Shown: positions 48,013 through 56,523 of the stretch, in pieces
How the letters are laid out: every line of letters begins with the position of its first letter
How positions within the stretch are numbered: position 1 is the first letter of the stretch
From: Cellulomonas sp. KRMCY2
GTDB lineage: Bacteria > Actinomycetota > Actinomycetes > Actinomycetales > Cellulomonadaceae
DNA: 64,000 nucleotides
Direction of reading: 5' to 3'
NCBI RefSeq assembly: GCF_000526515.1
Contig: NZ_JAGF01000001.1
Coordinates: 682,001 to 746,000 of the forward strand
Notes under the pieces: model-generated
What the model saw: only the letters and a program-made list of their open reading frames with translations
Database searches by the model: none
What the model was told of the DNA's origin: nothing
Translations under genes and position numbers: made by a program

Positions 48013-49127
48013 CGGCGCACCCAGGCCCGGGGATCGGCGATCTCGCGCGGCGTCGGCAGGGCCGCGGGCCCCGACCACACGGCATCGAGCGCGTTCCGGC
48101 CGCCGACCCGGCGCACGGTCCGCACGAACGCCGCACCCCGGCGGTACTGGGCCATCTTCGCGTCCATGCCGAGCAGCCTGCGCAGCACCCGGTCGATGCC
48201 GGTGGCGGTGCGCCGACGGGCCTCGAACCGCGAGCGGAGCCGCTTGACCGACGGGATCACCGACGGCCCCACCGCGTCCATCGAGACGTCCGCATGGCCC
48301 TCGAGCACCGACATCACAGCGGTGATCCGCTCGACGCGGTCGCGCTGCCCGGGATCGAGGAACAGCTCGAGCAGCCCGAGGGCCGCGTCGTCGTCCGCGT
48401 CCAGGTTCGCGTCGTCGCCGGCGCCCCGCGCGCGCAACAGCCGGGTGAGCGCACCGGTGAGCTCGCCGCCCGTCAGCTCGCCGGCCAGGTCACCGACCAG
48501 CGCGGCCACCTCGGCACGCAGGTGGTCGGCGAGCCACGGGGCGGCCGCGAACTGCAGCGCATGGGTCTGCTCGTGCACGCACACCCAGAGCCGGAAGTCC
48601 GACGGCTCGGCCCCGAGCGCCCGTTCGACCTTGAGCACGTTCGGCGCGACGACCAGCAGGCGCCCGGCGGGTGGGGCCTGCGCGGCGAACGGGTCGAACT
48701 GGCCCAGGATCCGCCCCGCGAGCAGTCCCAGCAGCCCTGCCACCTGCGCCGTCGCCGTCGCCGGGCCGGTGCCGGATCGGCCGTCGGTCGGCAGTCCCGT
48801 CATCCCGGCGAAGGACTGCGCCGCGGCCCGGGCCCAGCCGGCGCGGTCGACGACCAGGACCTGGGCGGTCGCCCCCGCCGTCCCGGCCGCCTCGACGGCG
48901 GTACCGAGCCGGGCTGCCCGGAGCGCGAGCGGCACGGCCCGTCGCGCGGCGTCGTGCAGGTCGGCGACGAGGTGATCCAGCTCCGCGCGCGACCCGGCCG
49001 GTCCGGGTGAGGCCAGCCGCCCACCCCAGCGCCCCGCGGCGTCCCAGTCCACGTCGATCGATGCAGCGGACGTCGTCGTCGTGCGCCGATGGCGCAGGAG
49101 GGTTGCCCGAAGGTCGGTGGAGGTCAT
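48000..49127 (-). CDS. Zinc-dependent metalloprotease (DUF2342, F420-associated family)
   Basis: A 375-residue actinobacterial protein of the DUF2342 family, often listed with coenzyme F420 genes. The zinc site is VCVHEQTHALQF (HEXXH, around residue 185). A downstream Glu in SVLEGHADVSMDAVG could complete the site. Substrate unknown. It has no signal peptide, so it is probably cytoplasmic. It follows dacB by 4 bp and precedes tilS, the conserved order. Confidence 0.9.
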   Translation of the reverse strand: MTSTDLRATLLRHRRTTTTSAASIDVDWDAAGRWGGRLASPGPAGSRAELDHLVADLHDAARRAVPLALRAARLGTAVEAAGTAGATAQVLVVDRAGWARAAAQSFAGMTGLPTDGRSGTGPATATAQVAGLLGLLAGRILGQFDPFAAQAPPAGRLLVVAPNVLKVERALGAEPSDFRLWVCVHEQTHALQFAAAPWLADHLRAEVAALVGDLAGELTGGELTGALTRLLRARGAGDDANLDADDDAALGLLELFLDPGQRDRVERITAVMSVLEGHADVSMDAVGPSVIPSVKRLRSRFEARRRTATGIDRVLRRLLGMDAKMAQYRRGAAFVRTVRRVGGRNALDAVWSGPAALPTPREIADPRAWVRRVHG

Positions 49128-49131
49128 CGCC

Positions 49132-50559
49132 TCACGGTACTTGGCAGCCGCACCCGGCGAGACCCTGGACGAACTCGTCGATCGCGGCTCGCGGTCCGAG
49201 CTGGCCCCCGGCCGGCGTGGCGTCGGCCAGCACGGCGAAGACGAGCTGGCGACCGTCCTGGGTCAGCACGGTCCCTGCGAGCGAGGTCACCCCCGGCAGG
49301 CTGCCGGTCTTCGCGCGCACCAGACCGCGGGCGGGCTCGCTCAGGTAGCGGTCCGCGAGGGTGCCCTGCCAGCCGCCGATCGGCAGGTCGGTGACCACCG
49401 GGAGGAGATCGACGTGCGCCGGGTCGGTCGCCATCAGGAGCAGGTCCACCAGCAGCGCGGCGGGCAGCGCCGACCCCGATGCCAGGCCGCTGCAGTCGGC
49501 GAGCGTCGCGCCCGTGGTGGTGGCGCCCTGGGTGGCGACCTCGGCGAGCACTGCCGACGCCGCGCCCTGGAAGCTGCCGGGCAGGCCTCGCTCGATCGCG
49601 ACGAGCCGGCCGAGCACCTCGGTGATCGTGTTGTCGGAGGTGTGCACCGCGTACCGGACGATCTCCTGGACCGGCGCCGACTCGACCCGCGCGAGCTCGA
49701 GCGCCCCGGCCGGCGCGGCCACCCGCACCGGGCTGCCCGTCACCACGACGCCCTGCTCGACGAGCAGCGCGGCGAAGGTCTGCGCCGCGTTCATGGCCGG
49801 GTCGCCGAACCGGGGCGGGTAGGGCTCGTCAGCGGTCTTGGCGACGTTCACGGCGAGCGGTGCGACGGCGGCGACGTAGCCCGCTCCGATGTCGCTCGGC
49901 TTCCAGCCCGGGTGCAGGCCGGGGCCGGAGAACAGGGTGTCGTCCAGGCCGAGGCGCACCTCGTTCGTCCCCGCCAGACGCAGCTCCCGGCCCGTCGCGA
50001 CCGCGAGGTCGGCGAGGCCCGCACGCCCGTTGACCGCGTCCGGCCGGCCGGCGCCGGCCGCGAGCATCATGTCCCCGCCACCGACGAGCACGATCTCGCC
50101 GGGCACCGGCTGGACCACGACGGTCGGCAGGGTCCGGTCGAGGCCGAGGGCCGTGACCGCGGCGAGCGCTGTGATCAGCTTGGCGGTCGACGCCGGCACC
50201 CGGGCGCGCGCGCCGTCGACGTCGGCCAGGACCTCGCCGGTCAGGACGTCGGCGACGACGACGCCGGTCGACCCACCCATCCGCGGGTCGGCGACGAGGG
50301 CCGACGCCGCGGCCGCGATCACCTCCGGTGCAGGCACGGGCGCAGCCGGGTCGGCCTCGGCGACCGCAGGGGCCACCGACGGTGCCGCGACCGCACCGGG
50401 GGCACTGGGGAACGGGCTGGGCGGCGCGGGTTCGGGCTCGAGCGTCAGGATGCCGGGCGCCAGGTCGTACGCGTCCGCGGCGACGTACCCGCCGGCTCCG
50501 AGCAGGAGGGTCGTCACGAGGACGCCGACGAATCGACCCGCCCTGCTGCGCCTGCCCAT
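49132..50559 (-). CDS. dacB: D-alanyl-D-alanine carboxypeptidase (PBP4, S13 family)
   Basis: Cell-wall DD-peptidase of 475 residues, exported by an N-terminal membrane segment (VGVLVTTLLLGAGGYVAADA) followed by a Pro/Ala-rich linker. Penicillin-binding motifs: SxxK S124-TAK127, SDN in HTSDNTITEV and KTGSL in VRAKTGSLPGVTS. The Cys pair CGC near the end is notable. Two GTCACA units nine bases apart (50638-50652) lie upstream, fitting MtrA control. Confidence 0.94.
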   Translation of the reverse strand: MGRRSRAGRFVGVLVTTLLLGAGGYVAADAYDLAPGILTLEPEPAPPSPFPSAPGAVAAPSVAPAVAEADPAAPVPAPEVIAAAASALVADPRMGGSTGVVVADVLTGEVLADVDGARARVPASTAKLITALAAVTALGLDRTLPTVVVQPVPGEIVLVGGGDMMLAAGAGRPDAVNGRAGLADLAVATGRELRLAGTNEVRLGLDDTLFSGPGLHPGWKPSDIGAGYVAAVAPLAVNVAKTADEPYPPRFGDPAMNAAQTFAALLVEQGVVVTGSPVRVAAPAGALELARVESAPVQEIVRYAVHTSDNTITEVLGRLVAIERGLPGSFQGAASAVLAEVATQGATTTGATLADCSGLASGSALPAALLVDLLLMATDPAHVDLLPVVTDLPIGGWQGTLADRYLSEPARGLVRAKTGSLPGVTSLAGTVLTQDGRQLVFAVLADATPAGGQLGPRAAIDEFVQGLAGCGCQVP

Positions 50560-50637
50560 CGGTCCTCTTTCGCCGTTGCCGCCGGCCTCGACGCGGAAGC
50601 CGGATGACGTCGTCGGCTCCGGGTGGGCCGCCGGTGC

Positions 50638-50652
50638 GTCACACTAGTCACA
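50638..50652. promoter_or_regulatory. MtrA-type box between dacB and ppa
   Basis: GTCACA-CTA-GTCACA: two perfect GTCACA hexamers with a 9-bp period, the arrangement reported for mycobacterial MtrA. It lies in the divergent dacB/ppa spacer, 79 bp before dacB and 40 bp before ppa. Confidence 0.7.
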
Positions 50653-50691
50653 GTCCCGCGCGGAATGCCGCCGACCGGCCAAGGGAGAGCT

Positions 50692-51192
50692 GTGGAGTTC
50701 GACGTCACGATCGAGATCCCCAAGGGGCAGCGCAACAAGTACGAGGTCGACCACGCGTCCGGGCGCATCCGCCTGGACCGCATGCTCTTCACCTCGACCC
50801 GCTACCCCGACGACTACGGCTTCATCGAGGGCACCCTCGGCGAGGACGGCGACCCGCTCGACGCGCTCGTCCTGCTCGAGGAGCCGACCTTCCCCGGGTG
50901 CCTGATCCGCTGCCGGGCGCTCGGCATGTTCCGCATGCGCGACGAGGCCGGCGGCGACGACAAGGTGCTGTGCGTGCCGACCGGCGACCAGCGAGCCTCC
51001 TGGCGCCAGGACATCGACGACGTCAGCGAGTTCCACCGCCTGGAGATCCAGCACTTCTTCGAGGTCTACAAGGACCTCGAGCCCGGCAAGTCCGTCGAGG
51101 GCGCCCACTGGGTCGACCGGGTCGCCGCCGAGACCGAGATCCAGACGTCACGCCAGCGCGCGATCGACACCGGCTACTACGACAAGCACTGA
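50692..51192 (+). CDS. ppa: Inorganic pyrophosphatase
   Basis: Soluble family I enzyme hydrolysing pyrophosphate. The 166-residue product begins [20 protein letters not shown] and has [25 protein letters not shown], with the metal-binding D-x-x-x-x-D pattern. GTG 50692 is chosen because AGGGAGAG precedes it. Divergent from dacB, as in many actinobacteria; convergent with the hydrolase gene. Confidence 0.97.
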   Translation: MEFDVTIEIPKGQRNKYEVDHASGRIRLDRMLFTSTRYPDDYGFIEGTLGEDGDPLDALVLLEEPTFPGCLIRCRALGMFRMRDEAGGDDKVLCVPTGDQRASWRQDIDDVSEFHRLEIQHFFEVYKDLEPGKSVEGAHWVDRVAAETEIQTSRQRAIDTGYYDKH

Positions 51193-51222
51193 GTCATCGG
51201 TCACCGGGCGCCGGGCGAGGCG

Positions 51223-52602
51223 TCAGGGCCGACCGGCGAACGGCATCGTGCCCGACCACCGGATCGACGTCACACGCACGGCGACGTCCGGCCGCGGCGC
51301 CTCGACCATCTGACCGTTCCCGACGAACATCGCGACGTGCGTGATGCTGCCCGGGTCCGTGCCGACGCTGCCGTAGAAGATCAGGTCGCCGGGGCGCATC
51401 TCGGCATAGGTGATCTTGAGGACCTGGCGGTACTGGTCGCGTGAGGTGCGGTTGATGCCCACGCCGGCGGCCTTCCATGCCTGCGACGTCAGACCCGAGC
51501 AGTCGAAGCTGTCCGGTCCGGTGGCACCGAGCGCATAGGCCTTGCCGACCTGCTGCACGGCCCACGCGACGGCCGCATCACCCTGCGCGGCCGAGCCACG
51601 CTGGGACCCCGTCCCGAGGCCGTACCGGTCGGGGGACGCGGGCGGTGCCGGCGTCGCCTGGACGGCCGTGGGCGTCGTGGGCGCGGGCGGCGGGTCGGCC
51701 GCAGGCGGGGTCGTCGCAGGCGGGTCGGCCGTCACCGGGGTGGTCGGTGGTGTCACGGGCGTCGTCGCGGGTGGCACATCGGGCGGCACAGTGGGCGACG
51801 GCCCGGTGGTCGTCACGCCGGCCTCGGCTGCGGCCGCGGCCTCGGCGCGTGCCGTCCGCTCGGCCTCGAGGGTCGCCTGGCGGGCCCGCTCGACCTCGAT
51901 CGAGGTCTGGCGGTACTCGGCGAGCCGGCTGATCAGCTGCTCGCGCTCGCGTGCGATCTGGGCGACCTTCGCCTCGGCCTGCGCCTGGAGGGCCTCGGCG
52001 TCGGCGAGGGCACCCTCGGCAGCCTCGGCGGTGGTCGCCGCGGTCTGCGCTGCCTCGTCGGCCCGGCGGCCCATCGTCGAGGCGACCAGGTCGGCCGCCT
52101 CGAACTGCTGGACGAGGCGTTCGGCCTGCGAGCCGAGGCGGTCCATGGCGTCGGTGCGGTCGACGAGGTCCTCGAACCCGTCCGCCGAGAGCATCGCGCC
52201 GAGGCCGTCCATCGATCCGCCGGAACGGTAGGCCTGCATCGCGATGGCGCCGAGCTCGGACCGAGCCGCCTCGACCGCCTCTGCCGCCGATGCCTCCCGC
52301 TCCGCTGCATCGGCCGCCTCGAGCGCGGCGGCGTCCCTGGTGACCGTCGCCTGGGCGTAGTCCTCGGCGGCCGCCGCCACGGCACCCCATGCGGTGTCGA
52401 GGGTTGCCGACTGGGCCGCCAGCTCCAGCTCGATCGCGGCGACCTCGGATGCCGTGCCGCGCACTGCCGCCTGGGCGGCGCGCACGTCGTCGTCCGTGAC
52501 ATCCGGCTCGGCATACGAGGCGGTTGACGTCGCCATCGCCCCCACGAGGGCGAGCACGACGACCGCCGAGCAACGCCGACGTCCAGCTCGCCGTGCGGTC
52601 AC
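51223..52602 (-). CDS. Secreted NlpC/P60 peptidoglycan hydrolase (RipA-like)
   Basis: A 459-residue exported cell-wall hydrolase. Signal peptide RRRCSAVVVLALVGAMATSTASYA, then a long coiled coil (about residues 35-260, Ala/Glu-rich), a Pro/Thr linker, and a C-terminal NlpC/P60 domain. The catalytic Cys is in DSFDCSGLTSQAWKAAG and the His in SITHVAMFVGNGQMVEAP. Such enzymes cleave D-Glu-mDAP bonds and separate daughter cells. GTG 52602 has AAGGAGAGG before it. A five-unit MtrA-type array lies 129-170 bp upstream. Confidence 0.92.
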   Translation of the reverse strand: MTARRAGRRRCSAVVVLALVGAMATSTASYAEPDVTDDDVRAAQAAVRGTASEVAAIELELAAQSATLDTAWGAVAAAAEDYAQATVTRDAAALEAADAAEREASAAEAVEAARSELGAIAMQAYRSGGSMDGLGAMLSADGFEDLVDRTDAMDRLGSQAERLVQQFEAADLVASTMGRRADEAAQTAATTAEAAEGALADAEALQAQAEAKVAQIAREREQLISRLAEYRQTSIEVERARQATLEAERTARAEAAAAAEAGVTTTGPSPTVPPDVPPATTPVTPPTTPVTADPPATTPPAADPPPAPTTPTAVQATPAPPASPDRYGLGTGSQRGSAAQGDAAVAWAVQQVGKAYALGATGPDSFDCSGLTSQAWKAAGVGINRTSRDQYRQVLKITYAEMRPGDLIFYGSVGTDPGSITHVAMFVGNGQMVEAPRPDVAVRVTSIRWSGTMPFAGRP

Positions 52603-52730
52603 CGTCGTCCTCTCCTTGCTCACCGGCGCGCACCGGCCCTGAGGCGGCGACACGTCCTGGGCCGGCAGGCTGCTCGGTCCTGGCCCGACCGTACTCACTC
52701 CAGCATCAAAAGGGAACACACGCACCACTG

Positions 52731-52772
52731 TTCACTCACGTCACATGAGTCACAGAGGTCACACGAATCACA
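52731..52772. promoter_or_regulatory. Five-unit MtrA-type box array before the NlpC/P60 gene
   Basis: Units on a strict 9-bp period: TTCACT (52731), GTCACA (52740), GTCACA (52749), GTCACA (52758), ATCACA (52767), with 3-bp spacers. This matches the tandem GTCACA motif of MtrA, the response regulator that controls cell-wall hydrolase genes in related bacteria. Confidence 0.75.
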
Positions 52773-53115
52773 GCCTGCGCCCTCGCACCCCTCGCATCGA
52801 CACCCGGGGCGGCCGCCTTGAGGATGCGGATGGCGTGCCGGGTCAGCACGCTGTCTCACATCGCAAGACCGTCGTATCGCCATGGGGACGGCCGGCCGTA
52901 CGCTCCTGCCATGACCTGCCGAATGTGCCGCTGACCCGAGCACGTTCGGTGGTGTGCCCACTGACCGGTAGGACCGTCTCGCCCTCGCGGCGCTGACCCT
53001 GGCTACCGCTGCGGCACCGAACCCTCCGTGCACACCTGTCCCCAGTCCCTCGCGGGCCGGCCAGGGTCAGTGCGCTGGCAATGGTCGATCCGCGGCACCC
53101 CCAGAGGAGTCCGCC
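52773..53115 (+). promoter_or_regulatory. metYX leader region with candidate attenuator
   Basis: A 343-bp stretch without a large gene. It holds a small hairpin GCGTGC-CGGGTCA-GCACGC (about 52832-52850), a -10-like TACGCT (52899-52904), the leader peptide frame at 52911-52934, and a long stem: 52990-53003 (GCGCTGACCCTGGC) pairs with 53060-53073 (GCCAGGGTCAGTGC). CGCTGACCC also occurs at 52929-52937, overlapping the peptide stop, so two 5' arms compete for one 3' arm. No known SAM riboswitch core was found. Confidence 0.6.
52911..52934 (+). CDS. Putative leader peptide MTCRMCR
   Basis: ATG ACC TGC CGA ATG TGC CGC TGA: seven residues, two Cys and two Met. A -10-like TACGCT ends six bases before the ATG, so the transcript could begin at the A of ATG (leaderless). 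The stop overlaps one arm of a competing stem upstream of metY. Read as a sulfur-amino-acid sensor by analogy with Cys-codon leader peptides of actinobacteria; expression is not proven. Confidence 0.5.
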   Translation: MTCRMCR

Positions 53116-54435
53116 ATGAGCAACGAGAACTGGTCCTTCGAGACCCGCCAGATCCACGCCGGCCAGAGCCCCGACCCGACGACCGGCGCCCGGGCGCTGC
53201 CGATCTACCAGACCACGTCCTTCGTCTTCCCCGACGCCGCCACCGCCGGCGCCCGCTTCGCCCTGCAGGACCTGGGCCCGATCTACACCCGGATCGGCAA
53301 CCCGACCCAGCAGGCCGTCGAGGACCGCATCGCCTCGCTCGAGGGCGGGGTCGGCGCCCTCCTGCTGTCCTCCGGCCAGGCCGCCGAGACCTTCGCCTTC
53401 CTCAACATCGCCGAGGCGGGCGACCACATCGTCGCGAGCCCGAGCCTGTACGGCGGCACCTACAACCTGCTGCACTACACGCTGCCGAAGCTCGGCATCA
53501 CCACGACCTTCGTCACCGACCCGCACGACCCGCAGTCCTGGCGGGACGCCGTGCAGCCCAACACCAAGCTGTTCTTCGGCGAGACCATCCCCAACCCGCA
53601 GGCGGACATCCTCGACATCGAGGCCGTGGCCGCCGTCGCGCACGAGGTCGGGGTCCCGCTCGTCGTCGACAACACGGTGGCCACGCCGTACCTGATCCGC
53701 CCGATCGAGTTCGGCGCGGACATCGTCGTGCACTCGGCGACGAAGTACCTCGGTGGGCACGGCACGGCGATCGGCGGCGTGATCGTGGACGCCGGCACCT
53801 TCGACTACGCCAAGTACCCGGAGCGCTTCCCGAACTACAACACCCCCGACCCGAGCTACAACGGCCTGGTCTACGCCCGCGACCTGGGCGTCGGCGGGCT
53901 CTTCGGGGTCAACCTGTCGTTCATCCTCAAGGCGCGCGTCCAGCTGCTGCGCGACCTCGGATCGGCCATCTCCCCGTTCAACGCGTTCCTCATCGCGCAG
54001 GGCATCGAGACGCTGTCGCTGCGGGTCGAGCGGCACGTGGCGAACGCGCAGACCGTCGCCGCGTGGCTCGAGGCGCGCGAGGACGTCACCACGGTGCACT
54101 ACGCGGGTCTCCCGTCGAGCCGCTGGTACGCCAACGCCCAGAAGTACGCCCCGCGCGGGCCGGGTGCCATCGTGGCGTTCGAGATCGAGGGCGGCGCGGA
54201 GGCCGGCAAGGCGTTCGTCGACGCGCTCGAGCTGCACTCGAACGTCGCGAACATCGGCGACGTCCGGTCCCTGGTCATCCACCCGGCCTCGACCACCCAC
54301 AGCCAGCTCACGCCCGAGGAGCAGCTGCTGTCCGGGATCACGCCCGGGCTGGTGCGCCTGTCGGTCGGGATCGAGCACATCGACGACATCCTGGCCGACC
54401 TGGACGCCGGCTTCCGCGCGGCCAAGGCCGTGTGA
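53116..54435 (+). CDS. metY: O-acetylhomoserine aminocarboxypropyltransferase (sulfhydrylase)
   Basis: Pyridoxal-phosphate enzyme adding sulfide or methanethiol to O-acetylhomoserine, making homocysteine or methionine. The 439-residue protein starts FETRQIHAGQSPDPTTGARA and has YTRIGNPTQQAVEDRIA, the PLP lysine in VHSATKYLGGHGTAIGG and the end VRLSVGIEHIDDILADL. AGAGGAG precedes ATG 53116. It overlaps metX by one base. Controlled by the upstream leader if the attenuator model holds. Confidence 0.97.
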   Translation: MSNENWSFETRQIHAGQSPDPTTGARALPIYQTTSFVFPDAATAGARFALQDLGPIYTRIGNPTQQAVEDRIASLEGGVGALLLSSGQAAETFAFLNIAEAGDHIVASPSLYGGTYNLLHYTLPKLGITTTFVTDPHDPQSWRDAVQPNTKLFFGETIPNPQADILDIEAVAAVAHEVGVPLVVDNTVATPYLIRPIEFGADIVVHSATKYLGGHGTAIGGVIVDAGTFDYAKYPERFPNYNTPDPSYNGLVYARDLGVGGLFGVNLSFILKARVQLLRDLGSAISPFNAFLIAQGIETLSLRVERHVANAQTVAAWLEAREDVTTVHYAGLPSSRWYANAQKYAPRGPGAIVAFEIEGGAEAGKAFVDALELHSNVANIGDVRSLVIHPASTTHSQLTPEEQLLSGITPGLVRLSVGIEHIDDILADLDAGFRAAKAV

Positions 54436-55733
54436 TGCCGACGCCCTCCCGCCTGGACGTGGACATGTCGGGACACGCACGCACCGGGGCCGTAGGTTTG
54501 CACATCGTGCAGACCGACGAGAACGACCCGGCAGCGCGCCCCGGCGTGCCACCGGGCGCGGGCCCTCGGACGTCCCCGTCCGCACCGGGTCCGGCCTGGG
54601 CGACCGCAGGCACCCCGGTGCCCGCGAGCGCTGCCTGGCGGGAGGGCGACCCCGTCGGTCGCCGGCAGTTCTGCGACATCGGCCCGCTCGATCTCGAGGT
54701 GGGGGGTTCGCTCCCCCGGGTCCGCATCGCCTACGAGACCTGGGGCACGCTGTCGCCGAGCGGCGACAACGCCGTCCTGGTGCTGCACGCCCTGACCGGC
54801 GACTCGCACGTGACCGGTCCGGCCGGCCCGGGGCACCCGACGGCCGGCTGGTGGGACTCCCTGGTCGGCACCGGGCGTCCGATCGACACCGACCGCTTCT
54901 TCGTGGTGGCGCCCAACGTGCTCGGCGGCTGTCAGGGCAGCACCGGCCCGTCGTCCACCGCGCCGGACGGTCGACCGTGGGGCGGCCGCTTCCCCTACGT
55001 CACCATCCGGGACCAGGTCCGCGCCGAGCTGGCGCTGACCGACGCGATCGGTGTGCAGAGCTGGGCCCTGGTCATCGGGGCGTCGATGGGCGGGATGCGC
55101 GTGCTCGAGTGGGGCGCGATCGCCCCGGCCCGGGTCCGCGGCCTCGCGCCGATCGCCACCACCGCACGCACCACGGGCGACCAGATCGCCTGGGCGCACG
55201 CGCAGCTCGCTGCCATCCGGGGTGACGCCGCCTGGCGCGGCGGCGACTACTACGACGTCGGCGACGGTCAGGGCCCGCACGTCGGGCTCGGCGTCGCCCG
55301 GCAGATCGCGCACACGACCTACCGCAGCGCGATCGAGCTCGACGAACGCTTCGGCCGTGCGCCGCAGGTCGACGAGGAGCCCCTCGGTGGCGGCGGCCGC
55401 TTCGCCGTGCAGTCCTACCTCGACCACCACGCCGGCAAGCTCGCACGGCGCTTCGACGCCAACTCCTACCTCGTGCTGACCGACTCGATCCTCTCCCACG
55501 ACATCGGGCGCGGTCGCGGCGGGGTCCAGGCTGCCCTGGCCACGATCCCCGGTCGCGCCCTGGTGATCGCCGTGGACAGCGACCGGCTCTACCTGCCGGC
55601 CCAGTCGGCGGAGCTCGCCGCGGGGCTCCCCGGCGCCGACGGCGTGCACCTGGTGCGGTCCGACTTCGGGCACGACGGCTTCCTGATCGAGTCCGACCAG
55701 GTCGGCACCATGGTCCGGGACTTCCTGGCCTGA
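54435..55733 (+). CDS. metX: Homoserine O-acetyltransferase
   Basis: Acetylates homoserine, supplying the MetY substrate. The 432-residue alpha/beta hydrolase has the oxyanion region VLHALTGDSHVTG, the nucleophile in ALVIGASMGGMRVLEW and the catalytic His in RSDFGHDGFLIE. ATG 54435 overlaps the metY stop (TGATG). The N-terminus is about 60 residues longer than usual and Pro-rich, so an internal start such as ATG 54465 is possible. Confidence 0.95.
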   Translation: MPTPSRLDVDMSGHARTGAVGLHIVQTDENDPAARPGVPPGAGPRTSPSAPGPAWATAGTPVPASAAWREGDPVGRRQFCDIGPLDLEVGGSLPRVRIAYETWGTLSPSGDNAVLVLHALTGDSHVTGPAGPGHPTAGWWDSLVGTGRPIDTDRFFVVAPNVLGGCQGSTGPSSTAPDGRPWGGRFPYVTIRDQVRAELALTDAIGVQSWALVIGASMGGMRVLEWGAIAPARVRGLAPIATTARTTGDQIAWAHAQLAAIRGDAAWRGGDYYDVGDGQGPHVGLGVARQIAHTTYRSAIELDERFGRAPQVDEEPLGGGGRFAVQSYLDHHAGKLARRFDANSYLVLTDSILSHDIGRGRGGVQAALATIPGRALVIAVDSDRLYLPAQSAELAAGLPGADGVHLVRSDFGHDGFLIESDQVGTMVRDFLA

Positions 55734-55770
55734 CCGACGGCCGTCCCCTGCCGCTACCTAGGGTGGGCCC

Positions 55771-56496
55771 ATGGGTGGAGCGCAGAGCGCGACCGAGCTG
55801 GGCCGGATCGAGGACGTGCTGCGCGCGCAGTGGCTGCGCCTGCGCCCCTGGGTGCACGGGCTCGAGGAGGACGCCCGCGAGCTGCCGAGCGTGCTGGGTG
55901 GCTGGACCGTCGAGGATCTCGTCGCGCACCTCGGCCGGGCCATGGACGCGCTGACCCATGCCCGACCGAGCGCCCCGGGGACCGTTCCGCTGACCCTCGG
56001 CGAGTACGTGGGCAGCTACCCCGAGCGCGCGGTCGAGATCGCTGCGACCACCCGCGAGCTGGCGGCCGAGATCCGCGACGACCCGCTCCCGGCGGTCGAC
56101 CGGAGGGTCGAGGCCGCCCTGGCGCAGCTCGCGGTGCTGCGCGACCTCGGCCCGGACCCCGTGGTCCAGGCTCGGCGCGGGCCCATCCTGCTCTCGGAGA
56201 TGGTCCTGTCGCGGCTCATCGAGCTCGTCGTGCACGCCGACGACCTCGCCCGTTCCACCCACCGCGACGGCCCGGGACCGGTGCTGCCCGAGGCGCTGGC
56301 CCTCGTCGCCGACGCCCTGCTCGAGATCGCCGTCGACCGCGGCGGCTGGAACCTCGAGATCGTCGACCCGATCGCCTGGGTCCGGCTCGCCTGCGGCCGC
56401 GTCCCGCTGACCGTCGACGCCCTCGCCGCCGCGCTGCAGCCGACGTACGCCTCCGACTCGCTGCCCGACCTCGGTACGGTGCTTCCGCTGCTCTGA
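55771..56496 (+). CDS. Mycothiol-dependent maleylpyruvate isomerase-like (DinB-fold) protein
   Basis: A 241-residue protein with the metal-binding helical N-domain (DLVAHLGRAMDAL, and LIELVVHADDLARS supplying His ligands) and a C-terminal sterol-carrier-like part (IAWVRLACGRVPLTVDALAAAL). Family members include mycothiol-dependent maleylpyruvate isomerase; many are uncharacterised. mshA in this window shows the cell makes the needed thiol. Alone 37 bp after metX. Confidence 0.78.
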   Translation: MGGAQSATELGRIEDVLRAQWLRLRPWVHGLEEDARELPSVLGGWTVEDLVAHLGRAMDALTHARPSAPGTVPLTLGEYVGSYPERAVEIAATTRELAAEIRDDPLPAVDRRVEAALAQLAVLRDLGPDPVVQARRGPILLSEMVLSRLIELVVHADDLARSTHRDGPGPVLPEALALVADALLEIAVDRGGWNLEIVDPIAWVRLACGRVPLTVDALAAALQPTYASDSLPDLGTVLPLL

Positions 56497-56523
56497 CCGA
56501 TCGGCGCGGCCTAGGTTGGTCCC

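Noticed and set aside
52603-52990. c-di-AMP (ydaO-type) riboswitch before the NlpC/P60 gene
   Set aside because: Common before such genes in actinobacteria, but its conserved helices and loops were not seen on the minus strand.
52773-53115. SAM (S-box or SAM-IV) riboswitch upstream of metY
   Set aside because: The conserved core blocks expected for those classes were not found; only a vaguely similar CCGAACCCTCC piece is present. The leader-peptide model explains more of the sequence.
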